This document shows, piece by piece, positions 9,692 to 19,352 of a stretch of DNA of 64,000 nt. This DNA comes from Myxococcales bacterium (lineage in GTDB: Bacteria; Myxococcota_A; UBA9160; UBA4427), in assembly GCA_012959805.1 (NCBI GenBank), contig DUCN01000065.1, positions 1 to 64,000 of the forward strand, in the 5' to 3' direction. Position numbers and translations under genes: made by a program. The first letter of the stretch is position 1; every line of letters starts with the position of its first letter. The notes beneath the pieces are model-generated. The model was not told where the DNA came from and did no database searches. It saw only the letters and a program-made list of their open reading frames with translations.

Positions 9692-10568
9692 CCTCGCCTG
9701 GCTCCCCGGCGTCCATCTCCCTCGAAAGCGCGAGCCACGCCTCGGGCTCGATTCGTTCCGGACGCAAGCCGGGATCGATGCCCACCGTCTGCAGCAAGGC
9801 TTCGAGCCTTTCCCGGCGAAGACCCCTCGTGAGATCCGGCCAGCACTTTTCGGCGATTCGATCCAGACCGTTCGTGAGGCGCTTGCGACGCTGTGAGAAC
9901 GCGGCCCTCACCAATCGCTCGACCCTTGCGAGTTCGCCCGGGCCGAGCAGCTGTGCTTTTCGAGGCCAGATTCGGATGAAGCTCGACTCGACCTTCGGGC
10001 GAGGAAAGAAGTGACTGGGCGATACGCTGGCGATGCGATCGACATCGGCGACGAGACGATGGAGCACCGTGAAAGACCCGTAGGACTTTGTCCCGGGATC
10101 TGCCGTGAGCCGTTCGGCGACCTCGGTCTGAAGCATTACGGACCAGTCTTCGAGCCCATCGCGCAAGTCGAGAAGACGTCGCAGAAGCGGCGTAGCCACC
10201 GAATAGGGGAGATTGGCAATCACGCGCACCGGCTGATTCGCCTCATCGACCCAGGCTTTCCAATCGACCTCAAGGGCATCGGCATGAACCAGTTCGACGT
10301 TCTCGGCCAGCAGCGACTCGGATTTGAGCACGCGCACCAGCCCCGAATCGATCTCGACCGTCCGAACGCGATCGACGCGGGCGGCGAGTGAGCGAGTGAG
10401 CACTCCGAGCCCCGTACCCACTTCAATGATCAAATCGCCAGCGCTGGCACCCGCCTTTCGTGCCAGCTCATCCGCAAGACCCACATCGACCAGGAAGTTC
10501 TGTCCGAGATCCCGCGAAAGGCGCAGACCGTGTTCGTCGAGCAAGCCGCGCAAGCGGGATAGGTTCAT
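9684..10568 (-). CDS. rsmA: 16S rRNA (adenine(1518)-N(6)/adenine(1519)-N(6))-dimethyltransferase
   Basis: RDLGQNFLVD, IIEVGTGLGVLTRSLA, VIANLPYSVATPLL. Confidence 0.95.
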   Translation of the reverse strand: MNLSRLRGLLDEHGLRLSRDLGQNFLVDVGLADELARKAGASAGDLIIEVGTGLGVLTRSLAARVDRVRTVEIDSGLVRVLKSESLLAENVELVHADALEVDWKAWVDEANQPVRVIANLPYSVATPLLRRLLDLRDGLEDWSVMLQTEVAERLTADPGTKSYGSFTVLHRLVADVDRIASVSPSHFFPRPKVESSFIRIWPRKAQLLGPGELARVERLVRAAFSQRRKRLTNGLDRIAEKCWPDLTRGLRRERLEALLQTVGIDPGLRPERIEPEAWLALSREMDAGEPGEGG

Positions 10569-11704
10569 GGCGACGCTTGATCCAAAGCCGTCACGGCATC
10601 GGCGGATTCGGGATCGCGCCAGGGCGTCTCGCCGAGGGGCACCCGTGAAAATGCTTCCAGGCAAAGATCGTCCCGGACACCTCGCGAGAGCAGCCGGCTT
10701 CCGGCCGCCGCAATCATCACCGCATTATCGGTGCATAGATCCATTGGCGGAAAGATCGCCTCGAAACCCTCGCGCGCGCCAGCCGCCCGCATCTCCTCGC
10801 GAAGCCGGTCATTCGCGGCCACGCCACCCACGACGGCAATCTGACGGACGTCGGTATTGGTCATGCATTGTCTCATGGCGCGCACGGAACGAGCGACCAG
10901 GCTGTCCACCACCGCTGCTTCAAAAGAAGCGGCTAGGTCTGCACATTCGCCCGGACCCAAAGCATCCAGACCACCGCGACGTGCCAACTCGACGGAAACC
11001 GCAGTTTTGAGCCCGCTGTAGGAAAAATCCAAGCCGGGTCGCTTGCTCATAGGGCGCGGGAAATCGATGGCCCGCGGATCGCCTTCACGCGCCAGCTTGG
11101 AGATGGCGGGTCCGCCCGGATACGCCAAACCCAGCAGCTTCGCGACCTTGTCGAAAGCTTCACCCGCAGCGTCATCCCGGGTTTCGCCCAGCAACCCAGG
11201 CCGCCCTTCCGGATTCACCTGGTAAAGCGCCGTATGCCCACCGGACACCACGAGACCCACATAGGGTGGCGCCAATTGCCCGCCGTCGCCGGTGCCCTCG
11301 CCGCCGGACGCGCGCCCGTGCTGCGTCCCGACCTCGGCCGCAACGAGATGTCCAACCAGATGATGCACGCCAACAAATGGCAGACCGCGCGCATACGCAA
11401 AGGCTTTTCCGAAGCACAGCCCCACGAGCAGCGAGCCAACCAGCCCAGGCCCCGCCGTCATGGCGACACCGTCGAGTTCATCCGCCCCGATCCCCGCCTC
11501 TTCGAGCGCTTTTTCGACGACCCGCGCGACCACGCGAACATGGTCTCGCGACGCCAACTCCGGCACGACCCCGCCATAAGGCGCATGAACATCGGCCTGC
11601 CCATGAACGACACTCGACAGGATCTCGAAGTCGCCTCGAAGCACAGCCGCGGCCATCTCGTCGCAAGAACTCTCGATCCCCAGAACCAGAGGCAAATCCG
11701 GCAT
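10565..11704 (-). CDS. tsaD: tRNA N6-adenosine threonylcarbamoyltransferase
   Basis: LGIESSCDEMAAAVL, VHHLVGHLVA, GLVVSGGHTALY, GGVAANDRLREEM. Confidence 0.96.
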   Translation of the reverse strand: MPDLPLVLGIESSCDEMAAAVLRGDFEILSSVVHGQADVHAPYGGVVPELASRDHVRVVARVVEKALEEAGIGADELDGVAMTAGPGLVGSLLVGLCFGKAFAYARGLPFVGVHHLVGHLVAAEVGTQHGRASGGEGTGDGGQLAPPYVGLVVSGGHTALYQVNPEGRPGLLGETRDDAAGEAFDKVAKLLGLAYPGGPAISKLAREGDPRAIDFPRPMSKRPGLDFSYSGLKTAVSVELARRGGLDALGPGECADLAASFEAAVVDSLVARSVRAMRQCMTNTDVRQIAVVGGVAANDRLREEMRAAGAREGFEAIFPPMDLCTDNAVMIAAAGSRLLSRGVRDDLCLEAFSRVPLGETPWRDPESADAVTALDQASP

Positions 11705-11736
11705 CGGATCGGACGATTGCGGCCGAGTCGATCGGG

Positions 11737-12084
11737 TCACGCGTTGCGCCGTTCGAGCGCCTCCTGCTCGGCCTTGCAGTCGATACAGAGTTCGGCGACC
11801 GGTCGCGCTTCGATTCGCTTCATTGAGATCTGTTCGCCACAGCTCTCGCATTCGCCGTAAACGCCGTCTTCGATCTTCTTCAGCGCCTGCTCGATCTTCC
11901 CGATCAGGCCACGCTCGCGCTCACGCAACCGGCCCTGAAAGGCCAGATTCATTTCCGAAGAAGCCGCGTCGATCTCATCGGGGAAATCATCCGGATCGAG
12001 ATGGATATCTCCCGAGAGAGTCTTCTGTGCATTCCCCATAAGCTCGTCGCGCTGCGCTTCGAGGATCTTCTTGAATTTGTTCAT
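11737..12084 (-). CDS. dksA: DksA/TraR family C4 zinc-finger transcriptional regulator
   Basis: DEIDAASSEMNLAFQGRLRERERGLIGKIEQALKKIEDGVYGECESCGEQISMKRIEARPVAELCIDCK. Confidence 0.93.
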   Translation of the reverse strand: MNKFKKILEAQRDELMGNAQKTLSGDIHLDPDDFPDEIDAASSEMNLAFQGRLRERERGLIGKIEQALKKIEDGVYGECESCGEQISMKRIEARPVAELCIDCKAEQEALERRNA

Positions 12085-12216
12085 ATCACGCTTTTTCAAC
12101 GCTTCGCTCCATCTCTTGAGTCCCATTTCATTTCGCGATCCAGCCCCCAGGCATCTCGCGCCATACAATACTCATCGTCGTTTTTTGTGTGTCGTGTGTT
12201 GCGTGTTAGTTCAACC

Positions 12217-13098
12217 CTAGCCCGACTTTCTCGGCCCGAGTCGCTCGAGCTGTTGCGCCGCCTCGACGGACCGTTCGGAGTCGGGATAATCCTTTTGAAC
12301 GCGCTTGAAAACGGTGCGCGCCGCTTCGTGGAATTTGGGCCCAAGCTTGAGCAACGATTCGCCTTGTCGATAGAGGGCATCCGGAGCCTTTGGACTCTCC
12401 GGATAGACGCTCACCACGGCATTGAATCGGACGACCGCCCGCTTGAACTCGTCGTTTTGAAAGGTGCAGTCCGCCAGCCAATATGCGGCGTCATCTGCAT
12501 AACCCGAGGTCGGGTAGGTCTGCAGAAATGCTGTAAAGCGCTCGATGCAGACCTTGAATTCGTCCCCTCGCCAGGCATCGAGTGCCCGCTGATAACCCGA
12601 CAACTCTTCATCCGGCTTCGGCCCCGAATTGCCGTTGCCGCCTAGGCTCGTAACCATCACACCCGCCGCTGCGCCATCGCCACCCGACTCGGCGCCCGCG
12701 TTCGTCCTGCTGGCCTCCGCCAGTGTCGCGGCCTCGTTCGCATTCTGGGCAACGGCCAATCGCGTGCGCCGCACCTCCTCGAGTGCGTCGGTCGCTTGCT
12801 TGCGAGCCACTTCGATCTCTCCCTGGAGATCGCGAATCTCTTGACGCATTGCGTCGACCTCTGCCGCAAGCTTCGCGATCCGAGCGAAGGGGTCCGGGGC
12901 ACCTTGATTCGACATGTGATGTTCGGCGACCTGCTCTCGAAGCCTCAGGAAGTCGCCTTGCGTGGCACAACCGCCTAGCAGACCAGACATGGCTACGGCG
13001 AGCAGCAAAACAGCCCACTCGGACTGGAGACGCTGCGTACAGCCACGACCGGAAAATCTTCGATTCAACTTCTTCACGATCTGTTTCAGGATCTGCAT
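12217..13098 (-). CDS. cpoB: Tol-Pal system coiled-coil/TPR protein CpoB (YbgF)
   Basis: Coiled-coil N-terminal half, then TPR repeats YQRALDAWRGDEFKVCIERFTAFLQTYPTSGYADDAAYWLADCTF; adjacent to tolB. Confidence 0.88.
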   Translation of the reverse strand: MQILKQIVKKLNRRFSGRGCTQRLQSEWAVLLLAVAMSGLLGGCATQGDFLRLREQVAEHHMSNQGAPDPFARIAKLAAEVDAMRQEIRDLQGEIEVARKQATDALEEVRRTRLAVAQNANEAATLAEASRTNAGAESGGDGAAAGVMVTSLGGNGNSGPKPDEELSGYQRALDAWRGDEFKVCIERFTAFLQTYPTSGYADDAAYWLADCTFQNDEFKRAVVRFNAVVSVYPESPKAPDALYRQGESLLKLGPKFHEAARTVFKRVQKDYPDSERSVEAAQQLERLGPRKSG

Positions 13099-13218
13099 GC
13101 CTTCGTTTCCCCCCGGAGCGCTGGCCGAGCCGATTTGCGGGCGCGCAGTCTAGCAGCCCGATGACGAACTCGCGTCGGCTTCCCGACATGACTTCATCCC
13201 GTGTGGGTCCAACACACG

Positions 13219-14613
13219 TCAGCGCATGCGGGGTCCCCAATCGGGCTGAATATTTTCTCCAGAACGCTGGGTCAGCCGCTGAAGATTTTCACCGTTCCAA
13301 TCCATGACGTAGAGGTCGTAGCGCCCGCGTCGACGCGAGCTGAAAGCAATCTTTCGGCCATCCGGAGACCAAGTCGGAGCCTCATCGCTGCGCGAGTTCT
13401 CAACGATCGGGAAGTTAATCTGGCCGGAGGGGTCGATGAGCCAGAGATCGAACTGACCCCGAACACGCGTCTCGTAGGCGATCCAGCGTCCATCCGGCGA
13501 CCAGGCCGGCGACGCGTTATACGCCCCCGTGTACGTGAGTCGCCGGATATTCCCACCGTCGCGATCCATCAGGTAGAGCTGGGGCGAGCCGCTTCGATCC
13601 GACACGAAGACGATCTCACGACCATCCGGCGACCAGGAGGGCGAGATGTCAATCGAAGGATTGTTCGTCAGACGTCGTATCCCCACGCCCCGCCGCTTCA
13701 CGCGAAAGATCTCGGCAGCTCCATCGACGCTCGTCACCATGGCGAGTTCTTCACCGGTCGGATCGAAGCGCCCTCGATATTTAGGCAGCCCGGGCATCAC
13801 ATGACCCAGAATCGGTCCGGGCGAAACCTGTTTGCTGCGTGACGTCAAGAAGAAGCCCGGCTGAAGTCCGCCATAGGCGACGTAGAGAATCGCGCGGCCG
13901 TCGGGCACCCATTCCGGCGCCAATTTCAGCGTATCGCTGTGCGTCGCCGGTCGCTGATCACGACCGTCCGCAGCAGCAACGTAGAGTTCGCGCCTTCCGG
14001 TTCGATCCGAGATGAAAGCGATCTCGCTCGCCGCCACCCCTCGCGTTCCAGTCAGGGCCTCGACGGCTTCGTCCGCAATGATTCGACCGAGCTGGGCAAG
14101 ATCATCGCGATCCGCCGTGAGTCGCCCTGTCTTGAACTCCTGGCATCGCGCGATGTCCCACACCCGAAGATCGGCGCGCAGGCGACCGTCCTCGCGGCGC
14201 AGCTCGCCCTCGAGCAAGGCATCCGCCCCGCTCTGCTTCCAGGAATCGCAATCGAGCCGATGCTCCTCGTTGAGAGGCGCGCTTTGCTCGGAGGCCAAAT
14301 AGGCATCGTGCTCAAGCGGCAAGACGATGCTCGAAAAGGCCAGACTCCGTTCAATTTCTGCGCGTAGCATCGCGACGCGCTCGTCACCAACCGGCGAGCC
14401 CACCGTCCGAAAGCGCAGCACCGCAGTACGAAATGCCCTCACATTGCCCGGCGTAATCTCGAGCGTCGGCAGCGGGCCGCGCTCGTTTTCGAGACTCTGC
14501 GCCCGCCCGCTTTCGGCCCACCACGAACAACCCATCGCGACCGCCATCAGTACAGCTGCCCAATACAAAAAGATGTCGCCCCGATTCCTTCGCCACTGCC
14601 CCATCAAACTCAA
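13219..14613 (-). CDS. tolB: Tol-Pal system protein TolB
   Basis: Repeated SPAWSPDGRWIAYET / EAPTWSPDGRKIAFSSRRRG beta-propeller repeats; N-terminal TolB domain; operon context. Confidence 0.95.
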   Translation of the reverse strand: MSLMGQWRRNRGDIFLYWAAVLMAVAMGCSWWAESGRAQSLENERGPLPTLEITPGNVRAFRTAVLRFRTVGSPVGDERVAMLRAEIERSLAFSSIVLPLEHDAYLASEQSAPLNEEHRLDCDSWKQSGADALLEGELRREDGRLRADLRVWDIARCQEFKTGRLTADRDDLAQLGRIIADEAVEALTGTRGVAASEIAFISDRTGRRELYVAAADGRDQRPATHSDTLKLAPEWVPDGRAILYVAYGGLQPGFFLTSRSKQVSPGPILGHVMPGLPKYRGRFDPTGEELAMVTSVDGAAEIFRVKRRGVGIRRLTNNPSIDISPSWSPDGREIVFVSDRSGSPQLYLMDRDGGNIRRLTYTGAYNASPAWSPDGRWIAYETRVRGQFDLWLIDPSGQINFPIVENSRSDEAPTWSPDGRKIAFSSRRRGRYDLYVMDWNGENLQRLTQRSGENIQPDWGPRMR

Positions 14614-15467
14614 TTCGCCTCCGATCGAAAGATAAAGATACGACGCCCGGGCTTCGTCACTGGAGGCAGGGGGGCAGCCTTCAATAGAGCGGCAACGGCA
14701 TTGTCGTCGAAAAATGGATCACCGGAGGACTGAACCACCTTCGGCGACCCGATCAGCTCACCCGATGCCGCGAGCCGCAGCTCGAGACCGGTTGCGAGAT
14801 CGCGGTTCCTGAAATTTGAAGGCATCACCCATTTGCTCTGGATGAGTCGCTGAACCTCGAGATTCCAGGCGGCCAGTTCTGGCGAAATCGCCGCCCCTGG
14901 CTGTGACTGCCGGACCTCGGAGCTCGCCTCCGCCTTCGAGTCTTCAACCACGGATGCCGGGGATTGAACAAGACCTGCAGTCTCGTTCAATCCCGTTTCG
15001 TCGTAGAGCCCAGCCATGACATCCTCGAGGTCAGGGGGTTCTTCTCGTTCGGGCCGCCAAAGCTCTGGTTCCGGCTTGGGCTCGGGCTTCACTTTCGCCA
15101 GGCTCTTGGGGGCGACCTCGGGCTTCACCTTGCGAATTCGGCCTGGCGCTTCCTCGGGCAAGACCTGTACGGGTGCCTTCGTGACGGGGGGGGCTGGCGT
15201 TGGCGGGGGCGGCGTTGCGCGTTCGCTCGAAGCGGCTTTGGGCGGTGGCGACGGTTTCGCACGCGGCGGCGGTCGGCTGGACGGCGGAGCCGCCACGAGT
15301 TCGACCGCCAGCACTTCGGGCAGCGGCGCAAACTGGGCCGGCGGGGACGCTGCAAAGAGAGCGATCACAAGTCCATGAATCGCCAGCGAGACCAGCATCG
15401 CGTTGCGCATCCGCCGGCGATGGTCGAGGGAATGCTCGTCCAGCCAGCCGATGAGCTCGGCCGTCAA
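14610..15467 (-). CDS. tolA: TonB/TolA-type energy transducer (TolA)
   Basis: N-terminal TM anchor, Pro/Lys-rich stretch, C-terminal TonB/TolA-like domain (LEVQRLIQSKWVMPSNFRNRDLATGLELRL); between tolB and tolR. Confidence 0.8.
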   Translation of the reverse strand: MTAELIGWLDEHSLDHRRRMRNAMLVSLAIHGLVIALFAASPPAQFAPLPEVLAVELVAAPPSSRPPPRAKPSPPPKAASSERATPPPPTPAPPVTKAPVQVLPEEAPGRIRKVKPEVAPKSLAKVKPEPKPEPELWRPEREEPPDLEDVMAGLYDETGLNETAGLVQSPASVVEDSKAEASSEVRQSQPGAAISPELAAWNLEVQRLIQSKWVMPSNFRNRDLATGLELRLAASGELIGSPKVVQSSGDPFFDDNAVAALLKAAPLPPVTKPGRRIFIFRSEAN

Positions 15468-15880
15468 TGCTCTTCCTCCGTCACGATGCCCAGGCGCGTG
15501 GCGCCCGCCCGACGTGCCGCGGACATCGCCGTCACGACTACACCATAGGGGGCCGCCTCATCCGCACGTAGGAAGACTTCTTTCGAACCACGCGCTTCGA
15601 AAACCGCCTCGAGTTTCTTTTGCAGATCTTCTGCGGCAATGGTCCTGCGCGCGAGGGAATATTCCCCGTCCTTGGTCACGGTCAGAACCAGCGGCGCGTT
15701 CGGCATCCGAATCGGCTGCGTCGTGGTTTTGGGAAGATTGACATCCATGCCCTGCAACATCAGGGGCGTCGTCACCATAAAGATGATCAACAAGACCAGA
15801 ACGACGTCGACGAAGGGCGTCACATTGATTTCGCCATTGCCACGGCGTCCGCGCCGAGATCTGGACATCACAACCGCCAT
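15464..15880 (-). CDS. tolR: ExbD/TolR family biopolymer transport protein
   Basis: INVTPFVDVVLVLLIIFMVTTPLMLQGMDVNLP. Confidence 0.93.
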   Translation of the reverse strand: MAVVMSRSRRGRRGNGEINVTPFVDVVLVLLIIFMVTTPLMLQGMDVNLPKTTTQPIRMPNAPLVLTVTKDGEYSLARRTIAAEDLQKKLEAVFEARGSKEVFLRADEAAPYGVVVTAMSAARRAGATRLGIVTEEEH

Positions 15881-15886
15881 CGCGAT

Positions 15887-16651
15887 CTACCGGTCCCCTG
15901 CGGCAGGCGTCGAAACAGTCGTCCGAGACATCGCCGCACCACTCAACCCGTCACCGTCACCGGATCGTCCATGCGTTGGGGTCGACTCGCTCTCGACCAG
16001 ACGAGCCAGATCATCTTGAAACTGTTCGGAGAATCGATCGAGCATCGAAAGCAGTCCGTCGATGCGACCGCCAAACGTGTTGTAGGCGACTGTTGCGGGA
16101 ATCGCGGCGAGTAGTCCGACCGCGGTGGCCACCAGGGCTTCTGCGATTCCCGGTCCAACGACGGCCAGCGAGGCCTGTCCGGCTTCGCCGATGCTCTGAA
16201 AGGCGGCGATGATGCCGATGACGGTCCCGAAGAGCCCGATGAAGGGCGCGGTACTTCCGGTTGTCGCGAGAAGGGGCATGCCGCGCTCGAGCCGACGCAC
16301 CTGGGCGTTCGCCGACCAGGCGATTGCTCGCTCGAGCCGGGAAATCAGTCGCTCTCGGGTGACATCCGTGGCGTTTCGCCCCCTCTCGTCTTGCAGGGAC
16401 TGCCCGGTGGTCAGAAAGACGACGGCCAGCGGACTCCGGTCGAGATGGCGAGCGGCGTCATACGCCTCGGCAAAACCGTCGCGCTGATAGACCTCGAGAA
16501 AGGCCTCACTGTCCTGGTCGGCCGCCCGCAGTTCCCACCACTTCGTGACAATGATGCTGAGCGAAGCCACCGAAAATCCGAAGAGCACGATCAAGACGAG
16601 CTTGACGATGAGACCCGCCTGTAAAACCAGGCTGATCAAATCAAAACTCAC
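15887..16651 (-). CDS. tolQ: MotA/TolQ/ExbB proton channel family protein
   Basis: LATTGSTAPFIGLFGTVIGIIAAFQSIGEAGQASLAVVGPGIAEALVATAVGLLAAIPATVAYN. Probable GTG start VSFDLISLVLQ. Confidence 0.93.
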   Translation of the reverse strand: MSFDLISLVLQAGLIVKLVLIVLFGFSVASLSIIVTKWWELRAADQDSEAFLEVYQRDGFAEAYDAARHLDRSPLAVVFLTTGQSLQDERGRNATDVTRERLISRLERAIAWSANAQVRRLERGMPLLATTGSTAPFIGLFGTVIGIIAAFQSIGEAGQASLAVVGPGIAEALVATAVGLLAAIPATVAYNTFGGRIDGLLSMLDRFSEQFQDDLARLVESESTPTHGRSGDGDGLSGAAMSRTTVSTPAAGDR

Positions 16652-16971
16652 GGCGTTCCCCCCTTCGCCAATCGTTTCACGATCACGGATCACAGGGTCG
16701 TCGGCTGCAGACCCCCCACGCAGTTGTTCATGTGTCGTGCGTGTGTTCTCTCGGTCGTGGTGCGTGTATTGTACTTGCGCTCGACGATTGTCGAGCCGCC
16801 TACGTCAATCTTTCTCCACCCATGACGCGTCTATTTCTGTCATGGAGTGCAGTTGGAGTGACAATTGCGAGTTTCGAGTCCGATGATCCAGTCAAGTGTT
16901 CAAGCCGCCGCGTGACGGGACACCGCCAGACAATCCGCAGTGCGCAGAAATCTAGGGGGAGAAGGAGTTTC

Positions 16972-18492
16972 ATGACCATCCGAGTTCAACTGAACGCAGG
17001 CAGCATCGACGAAATCAAGGCCGATACGGTGATCATTCCCGTCGCTCGGCGCGGGAAGGAAGCGGTCGGTCTACCCCAGGGCCTCTCCGGCATCGACCGA
17101 CGCTTGGGCGGGCGCATCTCGGATGCACTGGCAGCTGGAGATTTTCGTGCCGGCTCGGGTGAGCGACTCGTCGTCTACGGCCCTCGCGATGGCGACATCG
17201 TCCGCTGCATCCTGCTCGGGCAAGGCGATGGCGACTCCATCGACGCAGACGCACTTCGCCAACTCGGAGGCCGCATCGGGCGCGAAACCAATCGAGCCAA
17301 CGTCGGTCGCGTCACCGTCGTCGTCCCCCACGGCGCAGGACTCACGCCCGATCGCTCGGCCCCGTTGCTGGCTGAGGGAGCACTACTAGGCGCTTATAAA
17401 TTCGACCGACATCAAACATCCGGGCGAAAGACCAAGCGCACCGGCAGCCTTCAGATCACCTACGCCCGCAAGCTGAAATCCCTCGCCAGCGTACGCACCA
17501 AGGTGAAGCAGTCCTGCTGGGTCGCAGAAAGTCAGCGTCAGGCCCGCGACCTCTCGAACGAACCGCCCAATGTCCTTTACCCGGAATCTCTGGCCGCAGC
17601 CTCTCGCCGCATGGCGCGTGAAGTCGGGCTCCGATGCCAGGTCATGGCGGTTCCCGAGCTCGAAAAACGGGGCTACGGAGCCATCCTCGCCGTCGGTCAG
17701 GGAAGTCGTCGCCCGCCTCGCATGATCACGCTCGAACACGGTGCGACCGCGAAGCGCAAGAAGGCCGGCACCCTCGCCCTCATCGGCAAGGGCATCACCT
17801 TCGACTCGGGAGGTCTTTCGCTCAAGACCGCGGGCGGAATGCTCGAGATGAAACACGACATGTCCGGTGCGTCCACGGTCTTTGGCGCCATGCGTGCGAT
17901 CGCCCTGCTCGACTTGCCGATCCACGTCGTCGGCGTCATCGCCGCCGCTGAGAACATGCCGAGTTCAAATGCCTATCGGCCAAGCGACATCATCACGACC
18001 GGTTCGGGCCAAACCGTCGAAATCGTCAACACCGACGCCGAAGGTCGCGTCGTCCTGGCGGATGCCCTTCATCATGCGGTGAAAACATATACGCCCGACG
18101 CCATGATCGATGTCGCGACTTTGACCGGCGCGGCGATGGTCGCATTCGGGACGGCGGCCACAGCGGGACTCGGAAACGACGAGGAGTTGCTCGACGAAAT
18201 TCGCATGGCCGGCGAGCGCGCGGGAGAAGTCGTCTGGCCAATGCCGCTGCTCGACGAGCATGAAAAGGCGACGCGAAGCAAGATCGCGGACTGGAAGAAC
18301 TCGGGCGGACGCGTCGCCGGCGTCTCCACCGCCGGTGCCTTTCTACGCGGCTTCGTTGGCGACACACCCTGGGTCCACCTCGACATCGCGGGAACCGGTA
18401 TGACCGCCTCGACGACCCCTCTGCATGTCGGAGGCGGAACGGGGGTCGGCGTACGGATGCTGACGGAGTGGGTGCGAACTCGCTGCGAATGA
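16972..18492 (+). CDS. pepA: leucyl aminopeptidase (M17)
   Basis: LIGKGITFDSGGLSLK, NTDAEGRVVLADAL; ATG at 16972 behind GGAG. Confidence 0.95.
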   Translation: MTIRVQLNAGSIDEIKADTVIIPVARRGKEAVGLPQGLSGIDRRLGGRISDALAAGDFRAGSGERLVVYGPRDGDIVRCILLGQGDGDSIDADALRQLGGRIGRETNRANVGRVTVVVPHGAGLTPDRSAPLLAEGALLGAYKFDRHQTSGRKTKRTGSLQITYARKLKSLASVRTKVKQSCWVAESQRQARDLSNEPPNVLYPESLAAASRRMAREVGLRCQVMAVPELEKRGYGAILAVGQGSRRPPRMITLEHGATAKRKKAGTLALIGKGITFDSGGLSLKTAGGMLEMKHDMSGASTVFGAMRAIALLDLPIHVVGVIAAAENMPSSNAYRPSDIITTGSGQTVEIVNTDAEGRVVLADALHHAVKTYTPDAMIDVATLTGAAMVAFGTAATAGLGNDEELLDEIRMAGERAGEVVWPMPLLDEHEKATRSKIADWKNSGGRVAGVSTAGAFLRGFVGDTPWVHLDIAGTGMTASTTPLHVGGGTGVGVRMLTEWVRTRCE

Positions 18493-18527
18493 GCAGGAAA
18501 TCGGCAAAGGATCAAAGCGGTCCGGAC

Positions 18528-18554
18528 CCGCATTTTGCTCGATGCAAAATGCGG
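18528..18554 (+). terminator. probable hairpin terminator after pepA
   Basis: Perfect 11-bp inverted repeat CCGCATTTTGC-TCGAT-GCAAAATGCGG; no strong U-tract. Confidence 0.45.
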
Positions 18555-18811
18555 ATTTCTCCGGAGACGTCTGCGTCGCCCGCGTGACGATTCCCACTGG
18601 ACGGGCATTTATGGAATGGGATCCACAATCACACGACCGACACGACAAGGAGCCCGCTGGCGCGAATAGCGCATCCATCGGTTGCACCCCTCGACGAGTC
18701 GAGCTTCGGGAACCATTCTCTGCCTCGCCGCAACCAACGACTTTCTGATCGTCTCTTTAGATCGCGCAATTTGATGACCCATTTAATCGTCATCACCGAG
18801 AGGGAAAAAAC

Positions 18812-19204
18812 ATGACTCGATTCATTACGACTAGCCTGCTCATGACCGCCATGGTCCTGGGAGCCATCGTTCCAAGCACCGCCTTCGCCGGCGACGCCGA
18901 AGCGGGCAAGGCCAAATTTATGGCACTCTGCGTTTCCTGCCACGGCGAATCCGGCAAGGGCGACGGACCGACCGGACTCGCGCTCGCCGCTGCTGGACAG
19001 CCGGCTCCCCGGGACTTCACCGTTGGTGAGTTCGTTCTCGATCCGGACAAGGATGGTACAAAGGGAACCGATGCCGATATCAAAATGGTCATCGTCAACG
19101 GCGCCCTAGTCTACGGCGGCTCCCCACTGATGGCCCCGATCGCGGGACTGACCGACGCGGACCTCGACAACCTGGTGGCCTTCATCCGATCGCTCAAGCA
19201 ATAG
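18812..19204 (+). CDS. class I c-type cytochrome
   Basis: Signal peptide then CVSCHGESGKGDGPTG (CxxCH); C-terminal DADLDNLVAFIRSLKQ. Confidence 0.9.
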   Translation: MTRFITTSLLMTAMVLGAIVPSTAFAGDAEAGKAKFMALCVSCHGESGKGDGPTGLALAAAGQPAPRDFTVGEFVLDPDKDGTKGTDADIKMVIVNGALVYGGSPLMAPIAGLTDADLDNLVAFIRSLKQ

Positions 19205-19352
19205 ACAAAGAGCGATCCATTGGACGGGAGCTAGACCGCGAGAGCGGCGCTCCCCCGACACAACTTGGCGCGCGATTGGGCAAGATAATTCAGCCCAATC
19301 GTGCGCTTTGCCTTTCGGGCGCTCTGCTATCGTGGTCAGCGCGATAGGAACC

